Notes: generated by a model not told the origin, from the letters alone. Shown: positions 11,787 through 23,963, numbered from the stretch's first letter. The stretch: 64,000 nt of DNA from Vermamoeba vermiformis (GCA_045837725.1 JBEWZL010000232.1:124001-188000), one strand, 5' to 3'. A program made the numbers and translations.

Positions 11787-12324
11787 GGAGTTCCTGCAGA
11801 TCGACCAGGTTATAATCCATTAACGCATTAGCTTTGTTTGAGTACTTACATTTGTTAATGAAATGATATCTCTAACGAAGTCGGTTACGAGTTAGTCTCG
11901 TGTGGCCTTGTTTCAGATCGGTGGAGAAAACTGAATGGTCCAAAGTGAAAAAATGTCGCAATTTATCGTGCCCCGGGGCACTTTACTCCGCACACCGCAA
12001 TAGATAAAATTTCAAAGCAGTAGAAAAGTCGATTATAAAAGGAAAAAGTACTGGAGTGAAATTCGCGTTTTTCCGACGAGGTAGAATAATCTCCCAACAA
12101 GATTTGTCGGAGAACATTTGTTATCAAACGGTAAATATCTACTTTTAGCACCTCTGGATTAATCCCGTGAACCGTTCTGTTAATCGGAGAAGCTATGCGA
12201 CGTGCCTCTTAACCAAATTGGAAGTGCCGTAAGATAGTTAATTGGATCCGTTATTGAAAAATTTTATATACAGATTTTATTGACTAACGTCATAGTTTAC
12301 AGATTAGTGAATTCGCAGATTGGT
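11787..12324. other. Intergenic stretch between tandem paralogues
   Basis: 538 bases between the two paralogous genes. It presumably holds the promoter of the shorter one. I see no PHD-type exons here, so the shorter copy seems to lack the PHD part. No repeat or RNA recognised. Confidence 0.4.
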
Positions 12325-14979
12325 TCACTTCTTAACAGAGTACCGGAAATTCATTATGTCTATTGAAGATTGGTAAGTGTTTTGGCCTCGTGACTCCTCC
12401 GAACCTTCAGATTTGGAGTGGAGAACCATGCTGGGGCTCTGAATTATCGGCGTGGCACTCCAATTATCAGAACTATAGTAGCCATAGCCCGGAGTATAAT
12501 AAGGGTAGCTATAGGCGTGAGTATAGGGACTCTGGTTGAATTCAATTTCCGGATTTGGTGCCTGGAGTTGGGGTTGGCGCCGTGCATCGAGAGGCTGTAT
12601 CTGAGTGTGCCATGTAGGGTACTTGTCCTGTTCGAGCATAACCTCGTCTTGCTGTTGAGCCATGTTGACGGGATTTATCGATACGAAGCGCGGAAGTACC
12701 GACACTGGATTTGGAATTGGTTTTGCTTCAGCGCGAACTGAATTGCTATGAAACATACCAAACTGAGTAGTAGAATCGCTGGTATTGTTTTTTCGATCAG
12801 CAGACGTCAAGTTGAAAGGATCTGGAACCGGAATCTGACGAGACCGAGCCCAAGTTTCAATCTTAGCCTGAATTTGATGCAACCGCTCGTTGTTCTTTTC
12901 GAAATCGGGCGGACTATGATCGCTACTACGCTGCAGCCTCTGCTTCAACAGCCAGGAGACCATTCTTCGCTCGAGCTTAGCCCATCCCTTGGCGCGAGTC
13001 TTAAGGGTGAGATACGCACTGACGGTAGTAGTACTATAAAGAGTAATTCGTTAGTAAGATTCTTTGGCATTAACTAAAGAGCCATATAAGGTATGAACAC
13101 ACTTTACGAAGTTAATTAAATTTCACGTGAGCAGGGTGGAAAAATTTCCGCCTTTAGCACGCGCACGGTAAAACATTGAAAGACAGAGCGGAGAGTCGAT
13201 TTGGTAATCGAAAATGTTAATATTCATGAATAACAGTAACGTGCTATGTTTTTCCATTTGTGTTTTTGTTTTGGTCCGTCTCATCCAATTCTTCGCTCAC
13301 CGGAGCCAGATGTGACACGAAGTGCACGGTAACGCACTTTTTATCCCTAGCACTAGCTTTGCAGCAAATTTCGTGTGCATGCACTAGAGACTAGTTTAAA
13401 CTGCGTATATCTGACCAATCTCCGAAAGCTGTCACACACTTCAATACCCCGAGCGATTTACCGGTAAATTGAATCACGAAATCACCGGCCAGAGTATGCC
13501 CGTTTGCCATGCACGCGGCACAACTACTGATTAGTACTTTCACGTCGAAGTACACGCGCAGACCTCGTAAATTGCAATATTGAAAAACGACTTGTCGTTG
13601 TAATTTTTCAAACGAAATTCATGTTCGCGGATAGCGATCACGTGAAAAGTGCCCATCGCATGGACTATGAAATTAAATTTGTGGAATTGCTCGGTTCTTA
13701 CGTTGGTACCACACAAAGAAGATCCGAACGTTCGTCATCGATATCGGTCTACGTGGTAATTGTTTTTTGTCAAGATTACCATGTTTTAAGTTACACATAT
13801 ATGGAACATATGATACTATCTCCGCAGCAGTTAAATATTGCAAACACAGATAGTTTAGATTTGGTAACGGGTAGTTAAAATTCTCTACATTTGGAAAAAT
13901 CGAGGATAATTTTAAAACATTAACTCAGCGCATAAAATATAGGAATTAAACGAATATTGGTGATTGGCTCTGCATCCGGAGATTTTTGAAAACGAAAGAA
14001 ATTATAGAAAATTCATATCATAACTATTAATTAATTACCTCATTTCTATGTCGGCAGCAAGATCTTTTTGGTTCTTTTGTAAAATAACCAGCGCTCCCTT
14101 AATGGCCGAAACTAACTCCGTGCTGCCAACAGTCTTGTTCATCTTCTCCTGAGGCTCAGGAAATAGGCTGGGTACCTCAGCAGGTACTACACCATGTGTT
14201 TGAGGCTGTCCACTTAAAGAGCTGTGAAGATTCTGTTGTTCAAACCGAGATTAGATTTGATCAAACTTGTACCAAGTAGATCGTACCTTTCTTTTACAGC
14301 TAATGCACAAAAACCGACGGGAATATCCCGTACCAGGTGCTTCAGCGTTTACATGGTGCCTTTAATAAGATTTATGTTACTTTAGTGCGAACAGAAAATA
14401 AAAGTCAAATTTTCGTGAGACAAGGTTTACGGGCCTTTAAAAGGAAAGTCGAGGATCCGGGTATATACTGTAATTTGTGCACCCATCTCCAACGGAGGTG
14501 GTTCATAATGATATAACGCGAAGATTTAATGACTTACCTGCAGAAGGACGTAGAACATTGAGCGCATCTTTCCAGATCCTTCTCATCTGTGACAACTTCG
14601 GGGCCGCACAAATGACAATAATGAAGCATGCATTTCCTTAACACAAAACGTTAATAATCCAAATTTCTTGACATTTCTTAGCCAGACTCCGATCCGGATC
14701 TGTTGCTTACCAGCTCGTATTGTGAGGTTGAACTTGCGTATTTAACGGCAAACAAAATAAATGATAATTGTTTTTGCACACAGAACATGATATTATAGAT
14801 TTTTGGTCGCGCTGATGGCAGATTGCGCAGGATGATTGCTGATCCATTGCTTGCCATGGAGAAAATTCGGACATATTGTTTTCGCCGGAGCCTACGAGGC
14901 CTTGCCGACCGCCATATATTTCGTGTGGGTGTGGGTACATCGGTAAAACTAAAACTTCCTCGCTGTTGTGGTAATACAT
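12325..14979 (-). CDS. PHD-finger protein with C-terminal paralogue core
   Basis: Exons 14979-14711, 14636-14538, 14359-14287, 14232-14039, 13033-12325; 447 residues. The N-terminal half has a zinc-binding PHD-like array: CAICHQRDQ, CSVCKNNYHLFCLPL, HYCHLCGPE, CAQCSTSFCRHH and FLCISCKRK, with Cys/His spacing of an extended PHD. The C-terminal half repeats the core of the neighbouring gene: LQKNQKDLAADIEMR, then STTTVSAYLTLKTRAKGWAK and LERRMVSWLLKQ, followed by a Tyr/Pro/Gln-rich tail. The last intron is about 1 kb, far longer than any other here, but its position and phase match the paralogue's intron, which supports the join. Likely a nuclear chromatin reader; this is inference from the PHD finger. 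Confidence 0.75.
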
Positions 14980-16168
14980 CCGACTCGTAGCATTGTAATA
15001 CCACAAAAGAAAAGTGATCAGGGTAAATTAACTAACGTTCCACGTGATTCGATCTACTTAAAAGGTATTGTCAATACCATAACAGGACCAGCGATCGTTT
15101 ATTCGTTACGTCGGAACAGAGATCTCTGGGAGTTTTATGACCAAAAAGGGAATTCTTGCCTACTATGGCATAGGAGTTTGCTGACGGCTTCGCAACTCTT
15201 CTTCATGAAAGGTTCGCACGCACGATATATATAACTTATTCTGGTAAGAAACCAGGAAGATAAGCTACGGACAATTGACTCGGGCATTTTTTGCTTACAA
15301 ACGTGTCAAAGCATTCTAAAGCTGCTATTTAGCCGACGCTATAGCATCGCTTGTATAAATCCGCGGTAGTTTCGAAGATACGGTACCTCTAAGGTTCCTT
15401 TGGTTCAAGCTCGGGCGTAGAAAACTCCCCACCGGAAGTTCGTCCGTTTGGCCACTGGAAGGTTCTGTAATATCCGAAGTTGCTTGTCTGTTGCAATATT
15501 ATTAAATTAATTAGCGGGACATCTCGTCTCAGTCTCGAGACGCTTCTGGTAGAAACGCAAATTCCAAACGTGGATTTGGTCAAAAAAATGAGCTATAAAA
15601 CCGGTGATTCTTCCTGACAATTAATTATCCTAAGAATTTGATGAGAACAACACGAAGCAACATGAAGGGAAAGAACAATAAATTAGGTAAGCTGACCAAT
15701 TCAGATATTTTAGATAAAAATTAATGAAATCACGAAAATAATTATTTTTCAAGCCGCTTCAAATTGTTTAAATACCTTCAACTCGGTCATTTGTAATTAT
15801 CAATTATTAAAGCCTATATTAGTGAATTGGTCTGCTCCTTGTGACTAATGGCTAAACGGTATTCGCGGCTGATCTTGGTCGCGAATGCTGCGTTGGGTTC
15901 GGTTAACGTTCCCAAACGAAATAGGTAAACAACCAATCGAATTTTGTAATTCACAAGAAACTGCTGATGTGGTTATTCGAATGCTTAGTCATTCCGCATT
16001 ACTAAAATCCTGCGAAAAAAATCGGCCGAAAATTCGTGGGCCAAGAATTCAGATAAAAGCGACCGATTTTTTATGCGGCATTTTTCTAACTCTGTATAAA
16101 CTGTAAATAAGGCCACACCTCGCCTGTATATATTTGTTAATAGTTTCTTCTTGTACATAGTTGCCCCA
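14980..16168. other. Long intergenic stretch, divergent promoters
   Basis: About 1.2 kb between the PHD gene (leftward) and the next gene (rightward). Several short ORFs occur on both strands but none has family features, good splice sites or a consistent frame. A TAG just before 16161 could end a 5' UTR intron of the downstream gene. I see no RNA gene or repeat. Confidence 0.35.
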
Positions 16169-17740
16169 ATGCAAGAAATGACTTCACACGATAAGAAATT
16201 ACCTACTACGTCGGCAGATTTGCTGATGTTGCTCGCCGAAGCAGCTATTCCTGAATTAGAATTCAACTCATGCAGCAAGAATGTACAATATATCGACGGC
16301 ACATCACAACCATACAATTCCAAACAACTGATCAAAGATTCGGAATCTTCATCCACCGGATTTTTCAGAGAAACTTCGAACCTGATTTGCCAACAGCCCA
16401 ACTTCTTCCACAATCTGAGAGATATAGTTCACTATATTGACGCAGATACAAATTTGCGACACAGAGTTTGGGCGGAGTTCCAGAATCGCATCAAGACCCT
16501 TCCCGATCGAGTGCAAAACAGCGTTCAAGTCGATGAAAATCTCCTGATACTTCCACAACTCGAATATTGGTTGCAGGACCATTCCAGTTTTTCACCTCTC
16601 ATCGATGCCCTAGCGTTTTCAATTTCGCACGCGACCAGTCGCGATGTGCCGATGGAGACCTCCTATTGGACTCAAACAACCCCCAACAATGTATATATCC
16701 CCTCCGCTACCAAGTCTGACCATTTCCCCAACGATGAAGCTCAAGAAACCGACGCCACTCTCTCGATTTCGCCGTTCGGAACGGATTACCTCGCTAACTT
16801 AGAGAAGCTCATTTGCGTAAGTACCTAAACTCAATACAAAATCTTCCAACATAGATTTGCCTATCAATAGCAGAGTAAATCTTTGTTCAGTTCACCCAAT
16901 TCAATTTAATTCAAACTCGGTGAAATTTCTTGAACTTCCGTAAATCCGCAAATTCAATCTTCTCTTTTATGCAATAATACTAACTCCGTTCCGTTTTAAT
17001 AGCTACAAACATGGGCTCCTACCCTGGACAAACTTGCTCCGTCCGACAAGATCGCCATCTGGAGAATTTGCCAACTGATCCCCGCCTTTGGCAACAACTT
17101 CGATTCGACTTCCTTCCGCAAGACGATTAACAAGTGGGTGCAAGACCCCATCAACAACATGATGGCAGTTAATTTGCTGTTCTCTGCAATTGGTTACTTG
17201 AAGCACCACGGCGTCTTGAAGCACGAGTTCTTCTATCCCAAGACACTCGTCCCTGTCTTCAAGACCGGCGATGAGCTCAACGACAAAAACGCCAAGCGAA
17301 GACGCCGAAGAAGAAAGAACAGCCAAGGTCCTGCTGATGCTAACATTCCAGTGGTTCCTTTGTCGATCAACAAGCGACCAAATCCACCCTTCAAGTTTGC
17401 CACTGCCCACAACTCTGCCTTCAATACTCCTTTGTTTGCTGCGCCCATGGAAGAGCACATGGACATTGACTCGCACTCCACTAGCGAAGACTACACCGCT
17501 CCTGTCTCTCACAAGAGGAGTTTCAGCGAGATGTCCCTTTCGGAAACTCAGGGTTCCCACGCCAACAAAGAGAATATGGACCCTTCTTTGAAGGCTATGC
17601 CTGGCGTGTGGCAGCAATCCCAAAAGCGAAGGAAGTTGGACACGAGCGGCGGTTTATTGAACTCGAAGACCGCTGGATCAAGCTCACCTTCCGCGGACAA
17701 TGACGGTGTGATGAAGATCTCTCACATACTGTGCCATTGA
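16169..17740 (+). CDS. Unknown nuclear protein with KEN box
   Basis: Exons 16169-16816 and 17003-17740; 461 residues. Not recognised. The middle, TWAPTLDKLAPSDKIAIWRI then GNNFDSTSFRKTINKWVQD, is predicted helical and probably the folded part; it spans the intron. A strong basic cluster (KRRRRRRKN) and a second one (QKRRKLD) look like nuclear localisation signals. Between them is HANKENMDP, a KEN box of the kind used by the anaphase-promoting complex. The first 200 residues are mostly polar. A nuclear, possibly cell-cycle-regulated role is inference. Confidence 0.7.
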
Positions 17741-18205
17741 CTAGCTTAAATTCTGACGACCCATTGTAAATACTCTCCTATTGGGTCGCTGGAAGCTTCG
17801 AGAAGGACGAGAGCAGATCTGGTTCATGTAACATAGAATGGAGTTGACTCCACTATTGTATATTTCAACGCTGTTAATGCTGTACATACAACGTTTTATT
17901 TATTTTCAATTGTAGAAATTGTAACTTGTATATTCAACACACTGTACAATGTAAAAAAGAATGTGTATTTGTTAATAATCGAATAAAAAGCGAATAGCCC
18001 GAAGAGGCTTACCCTCGAATCTTGTCTTCATCTTTCCTTGTCTAACATTCTTAAGTGTTGCACTGGCTCAAGATTGTTTCGTGCAAGAACTGTCAAGCTT
18101 TAAATTAACAAACGACAATCGTAAACAACACATTTGTGTGGTACAATCAAATGCACTTGTTGTTACTTTAGAAAGAATGCTACTATCAGTTACACTCTCG
18201 TAATC
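17741..18205. other. Intergenic stretch
   Basis: 465 bases between two rightward genes: 3' UTR with AATAAA-like words near 17983, then the promoter of the POT1-like gene. Nothing else seen. Confidence 0.4.
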
Positions 18206-20628
18206 ATGTCGTCACATCCGGTAACATTTACGAGCGCATTAACGCTTCATCAACAAGAAAAAAGAAAATTAGATGGCGAAGAAAATGATACAAATAAGCC
18301 TACCAAGAAGCAGAAGGTAATTAAAGGGCCGAAATCCGTCGACGAAACTATATTAATTAATCAAATAAAATCCAAATAACATAAATATTAAGCTATAATT
18401 ACGTATACAGTTTATGGTTATATTAATTTAAATTAATAATTTTTTTTCGGCGCGAAATAGATCCACCACGAGTATTCGCCATTGTCAAAGGTCTGCTTCG
18501 GGGATAAGATTGAAAAGTATAATACGTATGGAATAGTCCTCAAATTTACGTCTATTGCACCAACAAAAGGCAAAGGTGAGTTTTCGAAGTATTTCGCAGA
18601 GGTTACTTTCGACTAACAGTACATAGATCATATGCGCATGGCATTCCTCGCCGACGAGTCATTGACATCCTTTCAAGTGCGCTTCTTCGCTTCTAAGGAC
18701 GAGCTGCCCTTATTCAATGCAGTTGGCGATATCATAAGGCTGCATCAGGTCATGGTACGCTGATAACAAAGGTTGGGTGTCAATCAATATGACTCACGTG
18801 CCCTTAGATTGATAGCTACAATAACACATATGGGCTAGTCCTCTTGCCTAACGTAAGTACACGATGAGCTCTTTTGCACTCAATGTTAACTGACTATCGC
18901 CTGTCAAGCACTCGTCTGTAGCTTTGTTCGATGGCTCTGAGAAACCCTGTGACGGCCACGCATATTGGAGCTCTATCAACACAGTAACCGACGAGAAGGA
19001 TGCGAAGCGGTAAGTCGATGTGAACACACTGTAGTTAGACTGACACGCGCAGGGTCGAGGAGTTGAAGAAGTGGTTCAAAGAGAACAAAGACCTCGCGCT
19101 TGGCTTCGATGCACCGACGCCGTTAGATGAGAACGCCGTTCAAGCTGTAAGGTCGCGGCCGAATTCTCCTGTAAAGCAGAACAGCGGCACAAACGTCAAG
19201 AGTTCCCCGACTAAATCAACCGCTCAAGTAAAGGGCGAGAGCACTACGGCCAATACAGGCCCTACCGCCAACGCGAAGAAGACCGGCGATACAATCCGTA
19301 CTGAAGTGCTGAACACAGTATTCATCGTGAAGAATAATACCAACACGGACGAGGCCGAGTCAACACCTCTCGGTTTCATTAAAAAAGAGGCGCCTCATTA
19401 TGGTAAGTGTTGCGTATGCACTCTTGCGTGTTCTAATGATGTTTTAGTACCATTGGGGCAACTAGATCCAAAGACAAAGCCGATGGTTGACTTGATTTGC
19501 AAGATCGAACTGATAGCACAGGAGACCAATTTCAAGAAAGTTTGGATTTGGGATGGCACGGGTAACCCACCAAAGCCAATGCTGTTGTTAGTTTGGAACA
19601 AGTCATTGCCTAATTTTGGAAATCCCCTCGACAAGTGGGTTCTGTTGACACGTGTCAAGATCAGTACGTCCTTTTACTTTGATGATTTTTCAATTGTTAA
19701 CAAGACCATAATAGAGACTTATCGCGACACGATTGATTTGGCGAGCACTGACAAATCTACAATGAGAGTGCTCGAAGACAATTCACCACTGATCGTTGCC
19801 GCGCTCAAGTACGAGGCGTTCATAAGCTTCGTTGGGTGATACTAACATTATTTGTTAGGGCAAATAACGTGTCGTATATCAACATCCCTAAGGCCAAGAA
19901 CAATAACACTAACAACAATAACAACAATAACAACAATAGTTCAGCCAAGAAAGTAGTCCACTCGCTGACAGTTATAAATACACCGAACAACGCGATCACG
20001 CCGCTTACATTTGTCGTCAATGACGTTGATGTGGGCAAGTACCGCATTGAAGGCACGGTCATTGACTATTGGCCCAAAGAGGTCGCTAAATTCACTAGCC
20101 CCGTGTGCTCGCAATGTGGCACGAAGTAAGTCACGTGTTATTACTAACGCGGCAATAAGCTTAATTCCTACTCGCATCGAATCGATATCTAATAACAATA
20201 CGACTATAGGGCCGAGTTGAAGGACAGACCGGAGTCCCTGGTTGATTGGAAGTGTCAGAAATGTTCCGCGCAAGTCAAGTACCGGTACAGATGTGCCATC
20301 AAGTTGCAAGATGAGAGCGAAGAGCTGCTAGTTACTATTGCAGATGATGGTGCTGTAAGTCGTTATTGGTCTACTCTTAAATAAGGAACAGCTGATCTAA
20401 CGCGCGATCCAGGACATGTTTTTCAAGGCAATACCGCCCACAGATCTCAGCTTGAGCAATGTATCTGTAAAGACATTAGAGTCCACTATGAAGAGCTTAA
20501 TCGGCATGAAAATAGAGCTCTGTGTAATGACGTACTACCCTCTGGATGCATCGGGATCAAAAACAAAGAAACGAGCACAAGTATTTGGGACGGAGCTAAA
20601 GAGCTTTCTGTTTAATAATGAAGATTAA
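18206..20628 (+). CDS. POT1: POT1-like telomere end-binding protein
   Basis: Exons 18206-18316, 18461-18575, 18627-18754, 18808-18852, 18909-19009, 19053-19402, 19448-19663, 19715-19835, 19859-20125, 20210-20354, 20413-20628; 604 residues. Residues ~38-140 match the POT1/TEBP first OB fold: NTYGIVLKFTSIAP, then GDIIRLHQVMIDSYNNTYG and ALFDGS. A low-complexity linker follows, then an OB2-like WIWDGTGNPP region. A poly-Asn run separates this from a C-terminal OB fold YRIEGTVIDYWPKEV that contains a zinc ribbon, CSQCGTK ... CQKC ... RC. Known POT1 proteins bind the telomeric single-stranded G-rich overhang and control telomerase access. The C-terminal zinc ribbon resembles that of RPA70, so an RPA-like paralogue is the alternative, but the N-terminal OB favours POT1. 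Confidence 0.8.
19902..19937 (+). repeat. AAC/AAT triplet repeat coding poly-Asn
   Basis: Short run of AAC and AAT triplets inside the POT1-like gene encoding about a dozen Asn residues in a linker. Such runs are common in Dictyostelium-like amoebae. Confidence 0.85.
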
Positions 20629-20750
20629 TAAATATTATTGTATTATAGTTAATAATTACAAAAGCCACGTGCTGCCTCCTAAATTGCCGAACGGAAAAAA
20701 ATCAGAGCTCATTCTTGACTTGTTATTTGAACCCACAAGTGCCTCAAATC

Positions 20751-22747
20751 ATGAATCTATATAATATTTATATTTGTGTATCATTATTCGTACTTTCTAT
20801 TGGCCTAGTATCATTCGCGAATGCAGATCTCACTTGTTCGTCCTCTTTCGTGATGAGAAACGATTCCTCAATCGATCAGATTGCAGCTAAGGTACGAATT
20901 CATTATTTTTCATGATAGTAATGCTAAACTACCTGATAGGTGCCTTTTCTAATACAAACTATTTTTAAATTAAATGAAAAATCAAGATAAAATCAACTAA
21001 TACATGATTCCAAATAATAACGGCAGCGTTTCATAAATTAATGCTCGGATAACTTATCTAAGCTAATTCTGTCACAATAGGTCCGGTCAAACTTCCTCGC
21101 TACTCGTCCTCGCGCATTTGATCGCTTAGACTTTACAATTTTGATCGAGCAAGACGATGGAACTTGGATTCAAAGCAGCTACAATCCTTATCATCTCGCT
21201 TACCCCGCTAGGTTCGTTCACATCCACAGATCTACTGTACAACCGATACCAGAACCATGATTTTAATATGATATTACAGTTGCGTTAAATTGGCTTACAT
21301 GGCTTCTGCTGTTCATTTTTGCCACGAAAATGGTTTGAAGTACGACTGTTTGGACTCCTATGTTCGACCGATGATTGGCGTACGTCCAGTACTATTACAT
21401 AGACCCATCTATGAATAGGACTTTCTCAGTATCATATAGACGAGAGCTAAGTATTATTTTTGACTTCAGGTTTCGGATAATCTTCAGACAGGCATTGTAG
21501 TTGATTCCATAACAGGCGCACCCAACGTTGTAAACATGACCGCGTACGGCCCTCAATTCGATCAGTGGTATCACAAACGATTGTACACACATCGTTTCTT
21601 GGACAGCCACGGACTGTTAGGCAATCAAAGCATTTATCAAAAGACCTATCCTAGCAACAGTGGCCGTAAGTACCCTTGACACGTGTCACCACGTACATGT
21701 CACGGCTAACAAGATTAACTATAGAAACGCCCAATGGTGCTGAAAGCTTGGCTCTTCAACGCTACGGCAAAAATCAAATGTGTCCTCTTTGTGCTGCTTA
21801 TTTGATCCTCGAGGTCGTGTCTGGCAAGTTGATTCACGATGAACGCTCAGTTGAGTACATGACCGACCTGTTGGTGCACTTCAGGTGGACTGGCTACACC
21901 TCTTTTGGTTTTGGCTTGCCTCCTGGTACCATTATGAAGACTAAGATCGGCGATGCCTATGACACTGTTGAAGGTAAGGTGTCACCAAGATGACATGTCT
22001 CGTTAACATTGGTCAATAGAAATTGCTTACGTCACTCTGCCTAATGGAAAGAGATTCGTTTTGGCTGCTTTCTCGAACGGTATCGAATTGGAGTAAGTAT
22101 CAACGCGCTTTATTCGAAACATGTGCTGATCTGTCCTAGGCAACCTCCTCCTTATGACACTAGCTGTCTCGGTGTCTTCGCTGAAATGCTTATCGAAGCC
22201 TTGGGACTCACTGAAGGTAAGATGCGCGGCTAGATATAGGACATGTGTTCATCTTTTCCTAATTAGGCAATCCTGAGAAGATTGTTGCCACCAAGCCTGG
22301 CCCCTTGACAGGCAAATGGACACCGGCCAAAGACTTGCCAGACAAGTACGGCGACGTCTACTACGTGAACAGCGATGGCGGCACGTTCTCGTTCCAAGCC
22401 AATCTTCAAGGCGGGCTGTACGAAGTTGCCATTTGGAGTCCGCAAAGCAAAAACTTCTCTCGGGCCACAACTGTCACTATCAATCACAGCGATGGCACTG
22501 GTTCGACTACTCTCGATCAGACTCATTACGGAGGTCGGTGGTACAATCTCGGAGATTTCAGATTTGATGCTGGATTGCACACGGTAAGTCTGATGTTGGG
22601 CTGAAAAGTTGAATGGATACTTATTTTGGTTCTTTTTTACAGAATATAGTCACTGTCACTAACAACGGCGGCACTACTGTCGCCAATGCTGTCAAATTGA
22701 CGCGCTGGCCTGAGTGCAATGGAGTGCCTGGCGCTGTTTGTGCTTAA
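20751..22747 (+). CDS. Secreted beta-lactamase-fold protein with golvesin-type C-terminal domain
   Basis: Exons 20751-20891, 21081-21211, 21280-21379, 21470-21665, 21725-21973, 22020-22092, 22140-22216, 22267-22583, 22643-22747; 462 residues. A signal peptide is clear (VSLFVLSIGLVSFANA). The class-A serine hydrolase motifs appear in order: SCVK (SxxK nucleophile box, Ser codon split by an intron), VSDNLQTG (SDN box), and KIGDAYD followed by LPNGKRFVLAAFSNG, in place of the KTG box and its strand. I do not find the usual omega-loop Glu, so true beta-lactamase activity is doubtful. The last ~130 residues match the golvesin/xanthan-lyase domain: GPLTGKWTP, YEVAIWSP, GGRWYNLGDFRFDAG. This pairing is bacterial in flavour, yet eight introns show long residence. 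Likely extracellular peptidoglycan- or polysaccharide-related; inference. Confidence 0.82.
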
Positions 22748-23042
22748 GTCATTCTCTTTATTAAAATCCTAGTTTGCGGTTCCAAATCGACCTCAAAAAT
22801 CTGTTCGTCGTTTTCTTTTTGCATCTCGGAGTGCTTGCGTTTAGTTCCCTTAGAAGCTCGGCGTATTCGAGGATTGGCATCAACAAATTCAGGTTGTACT
22901 TTATCAGACTTTGGTTTGTGGTAGCGAGAAGTTGTTGTTCAAAAAAAATTGGATGCAAACCAAAATTTCTGCGTTTTCAAAACCGGAACAGAAATTCAAT
23001 TTTGTTTATCTACTTTTGCAACAACTGCACCACAACTCAAGT
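22748..23042. other. Intergenic stretch
   Basis: 295 bases between two rightward genes. The reading frame of the next gene stays open upstream to about 22911, so its start may lie in here; otherwise nothing recognised. Confidence 0.35.
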
Positions 23043-23585
23043 ATGTCTTCTATCATGGACTTACCGATCACAAAGCTCGAGAACATGCACATCTCTCCCA
23101 AGCAGAATGCAGCCGAATTACAGACTTCAATTATCTTGCCTCCACAAATCCAGCTCATGCAGCCAGGTTATGTTGATAGGGGAATTCCAGCCGTCGAAGA
23201 GCTTCATTATTTCAAGAAGGGATGCGTATACGATGAAGCTGCCACGGCAATTCAAACCTTGCATCCGCAGAATTATTCAATCGAATTTGGCAATACACTG
23301 GCAGTTATCTTTTGGTACAACAACATGCCTTCAATATATCCGCGACTATCGCCCGAGGAACTGCTCGAATGGGGAAGGCAACGACTTGCACATCTGAATG
23401 TGAAGCTGCCGGACTTGCGGTCGCTGACGAGCGCCATCAATGACTACGTGCTTCTCGATGATATCGATTATGCCGACGCCATCGATTTATTGCACGTGTA
23501 TTTGCTGCAGTTCAATTGGCTACGTCTCAAGAAAGACGCCAAACCTGGAAGGTACGTGGTTTCAAATCCAGACAGAATTCGGTAG
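23043..23585 (+). CDS. Hypothetical protein, single exon
   Basis: 180 residues from ATG 23043; an upstream ATG at about 22949 in the same frame is possible. Not recognised. Composition is that of an ordinary soluble protein with patterned helices (SPEELLEWGRQRLAHLNV, DLLHVYLLQFNWLRLKK), good codon usage and no low complexity, so I take it as real. No membrane segment or signal peptide from the chosen start. Function unknown. Confidence 0.65.
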   Translation: MSSIMDLPITKLENMHISPKQNAAELQTSIILPPQIQLMQPGYVDRGIPAVEELHYFKKGCVYDEAATAIQTLHPQNYSIEFGNTLAVIFWYNNMPSIYPRLSPEELLEWGRQRLAHLNVKLPDLRSLTSAINDYVLLDDIDYADAIDLLHVYLLQFNWLRLKKDAKPGRYVVSNPDRIR

Positions 23586-23963
23586 TCGATCGCAATGAGA
23601 TCGAACGGAATATGTATAATGTATTGTATTTATATATTGTGAAGCTATAAAGATGGAGTTATTTTTTGCTTTCGCTTTGCCAAAGCTCGGCGGATTTGCA
23701 GTTGCAAACAAGCATCCTGTTGTAGATCGACTTAGAACGGCAACAACTACCTGGCATTGACCGAGCCTTTATTAATATTCGTTATAAAAGTACAAGGTCG
23801 AGAGGTACGGTCACGCGCCCCTCGCTACAGTTTTTTTTTCAGATGTGTCTTCTTTTTCTGATTGCAAGTTGATTTTGGCTTGTGTTATTTACAAATACAC
23901 TTCATACAACAGAGCTGCATAGAGTGATGCAGATCTGTGCTTATCTTTACAAAAAATTGAGGT
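23586..23963. other. Convergent intergenic stretch
   Basis: 378 bases between the hypothetical ORF and the end of the leftward kinase gene. It holds two 3' ends and a T-run near 23829. Nothing else seen. Confidence 0.4.

Noticed and set aside
11963-12151. PHD-type 5' exons for the shorter paralogue
   Set aside because: The only ORF there has no Cys/His spacing of a zinc finger.
13621-13878. 85-codon plus-strand ORF inside the long intron
   Set aside because: No family features, no splice partners, unremarkable composition; kept only as a mention.
14968-15234. Plus-strand ORF of 88 codons upstream of the PHD gene
   Set aside because: Overlaps the 5' exon of the PHD gene and has no supporting features.
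17003-17623. 206-codon minus-strand ORF
   Set aside because: Antisense to a conserved-looking exon with splice sites; long because of base composition.
22249-22580. Several overlapping ORFs on both strands near the golvesin domain
   Set aside because: They are alternative frames of one well-supported exon.
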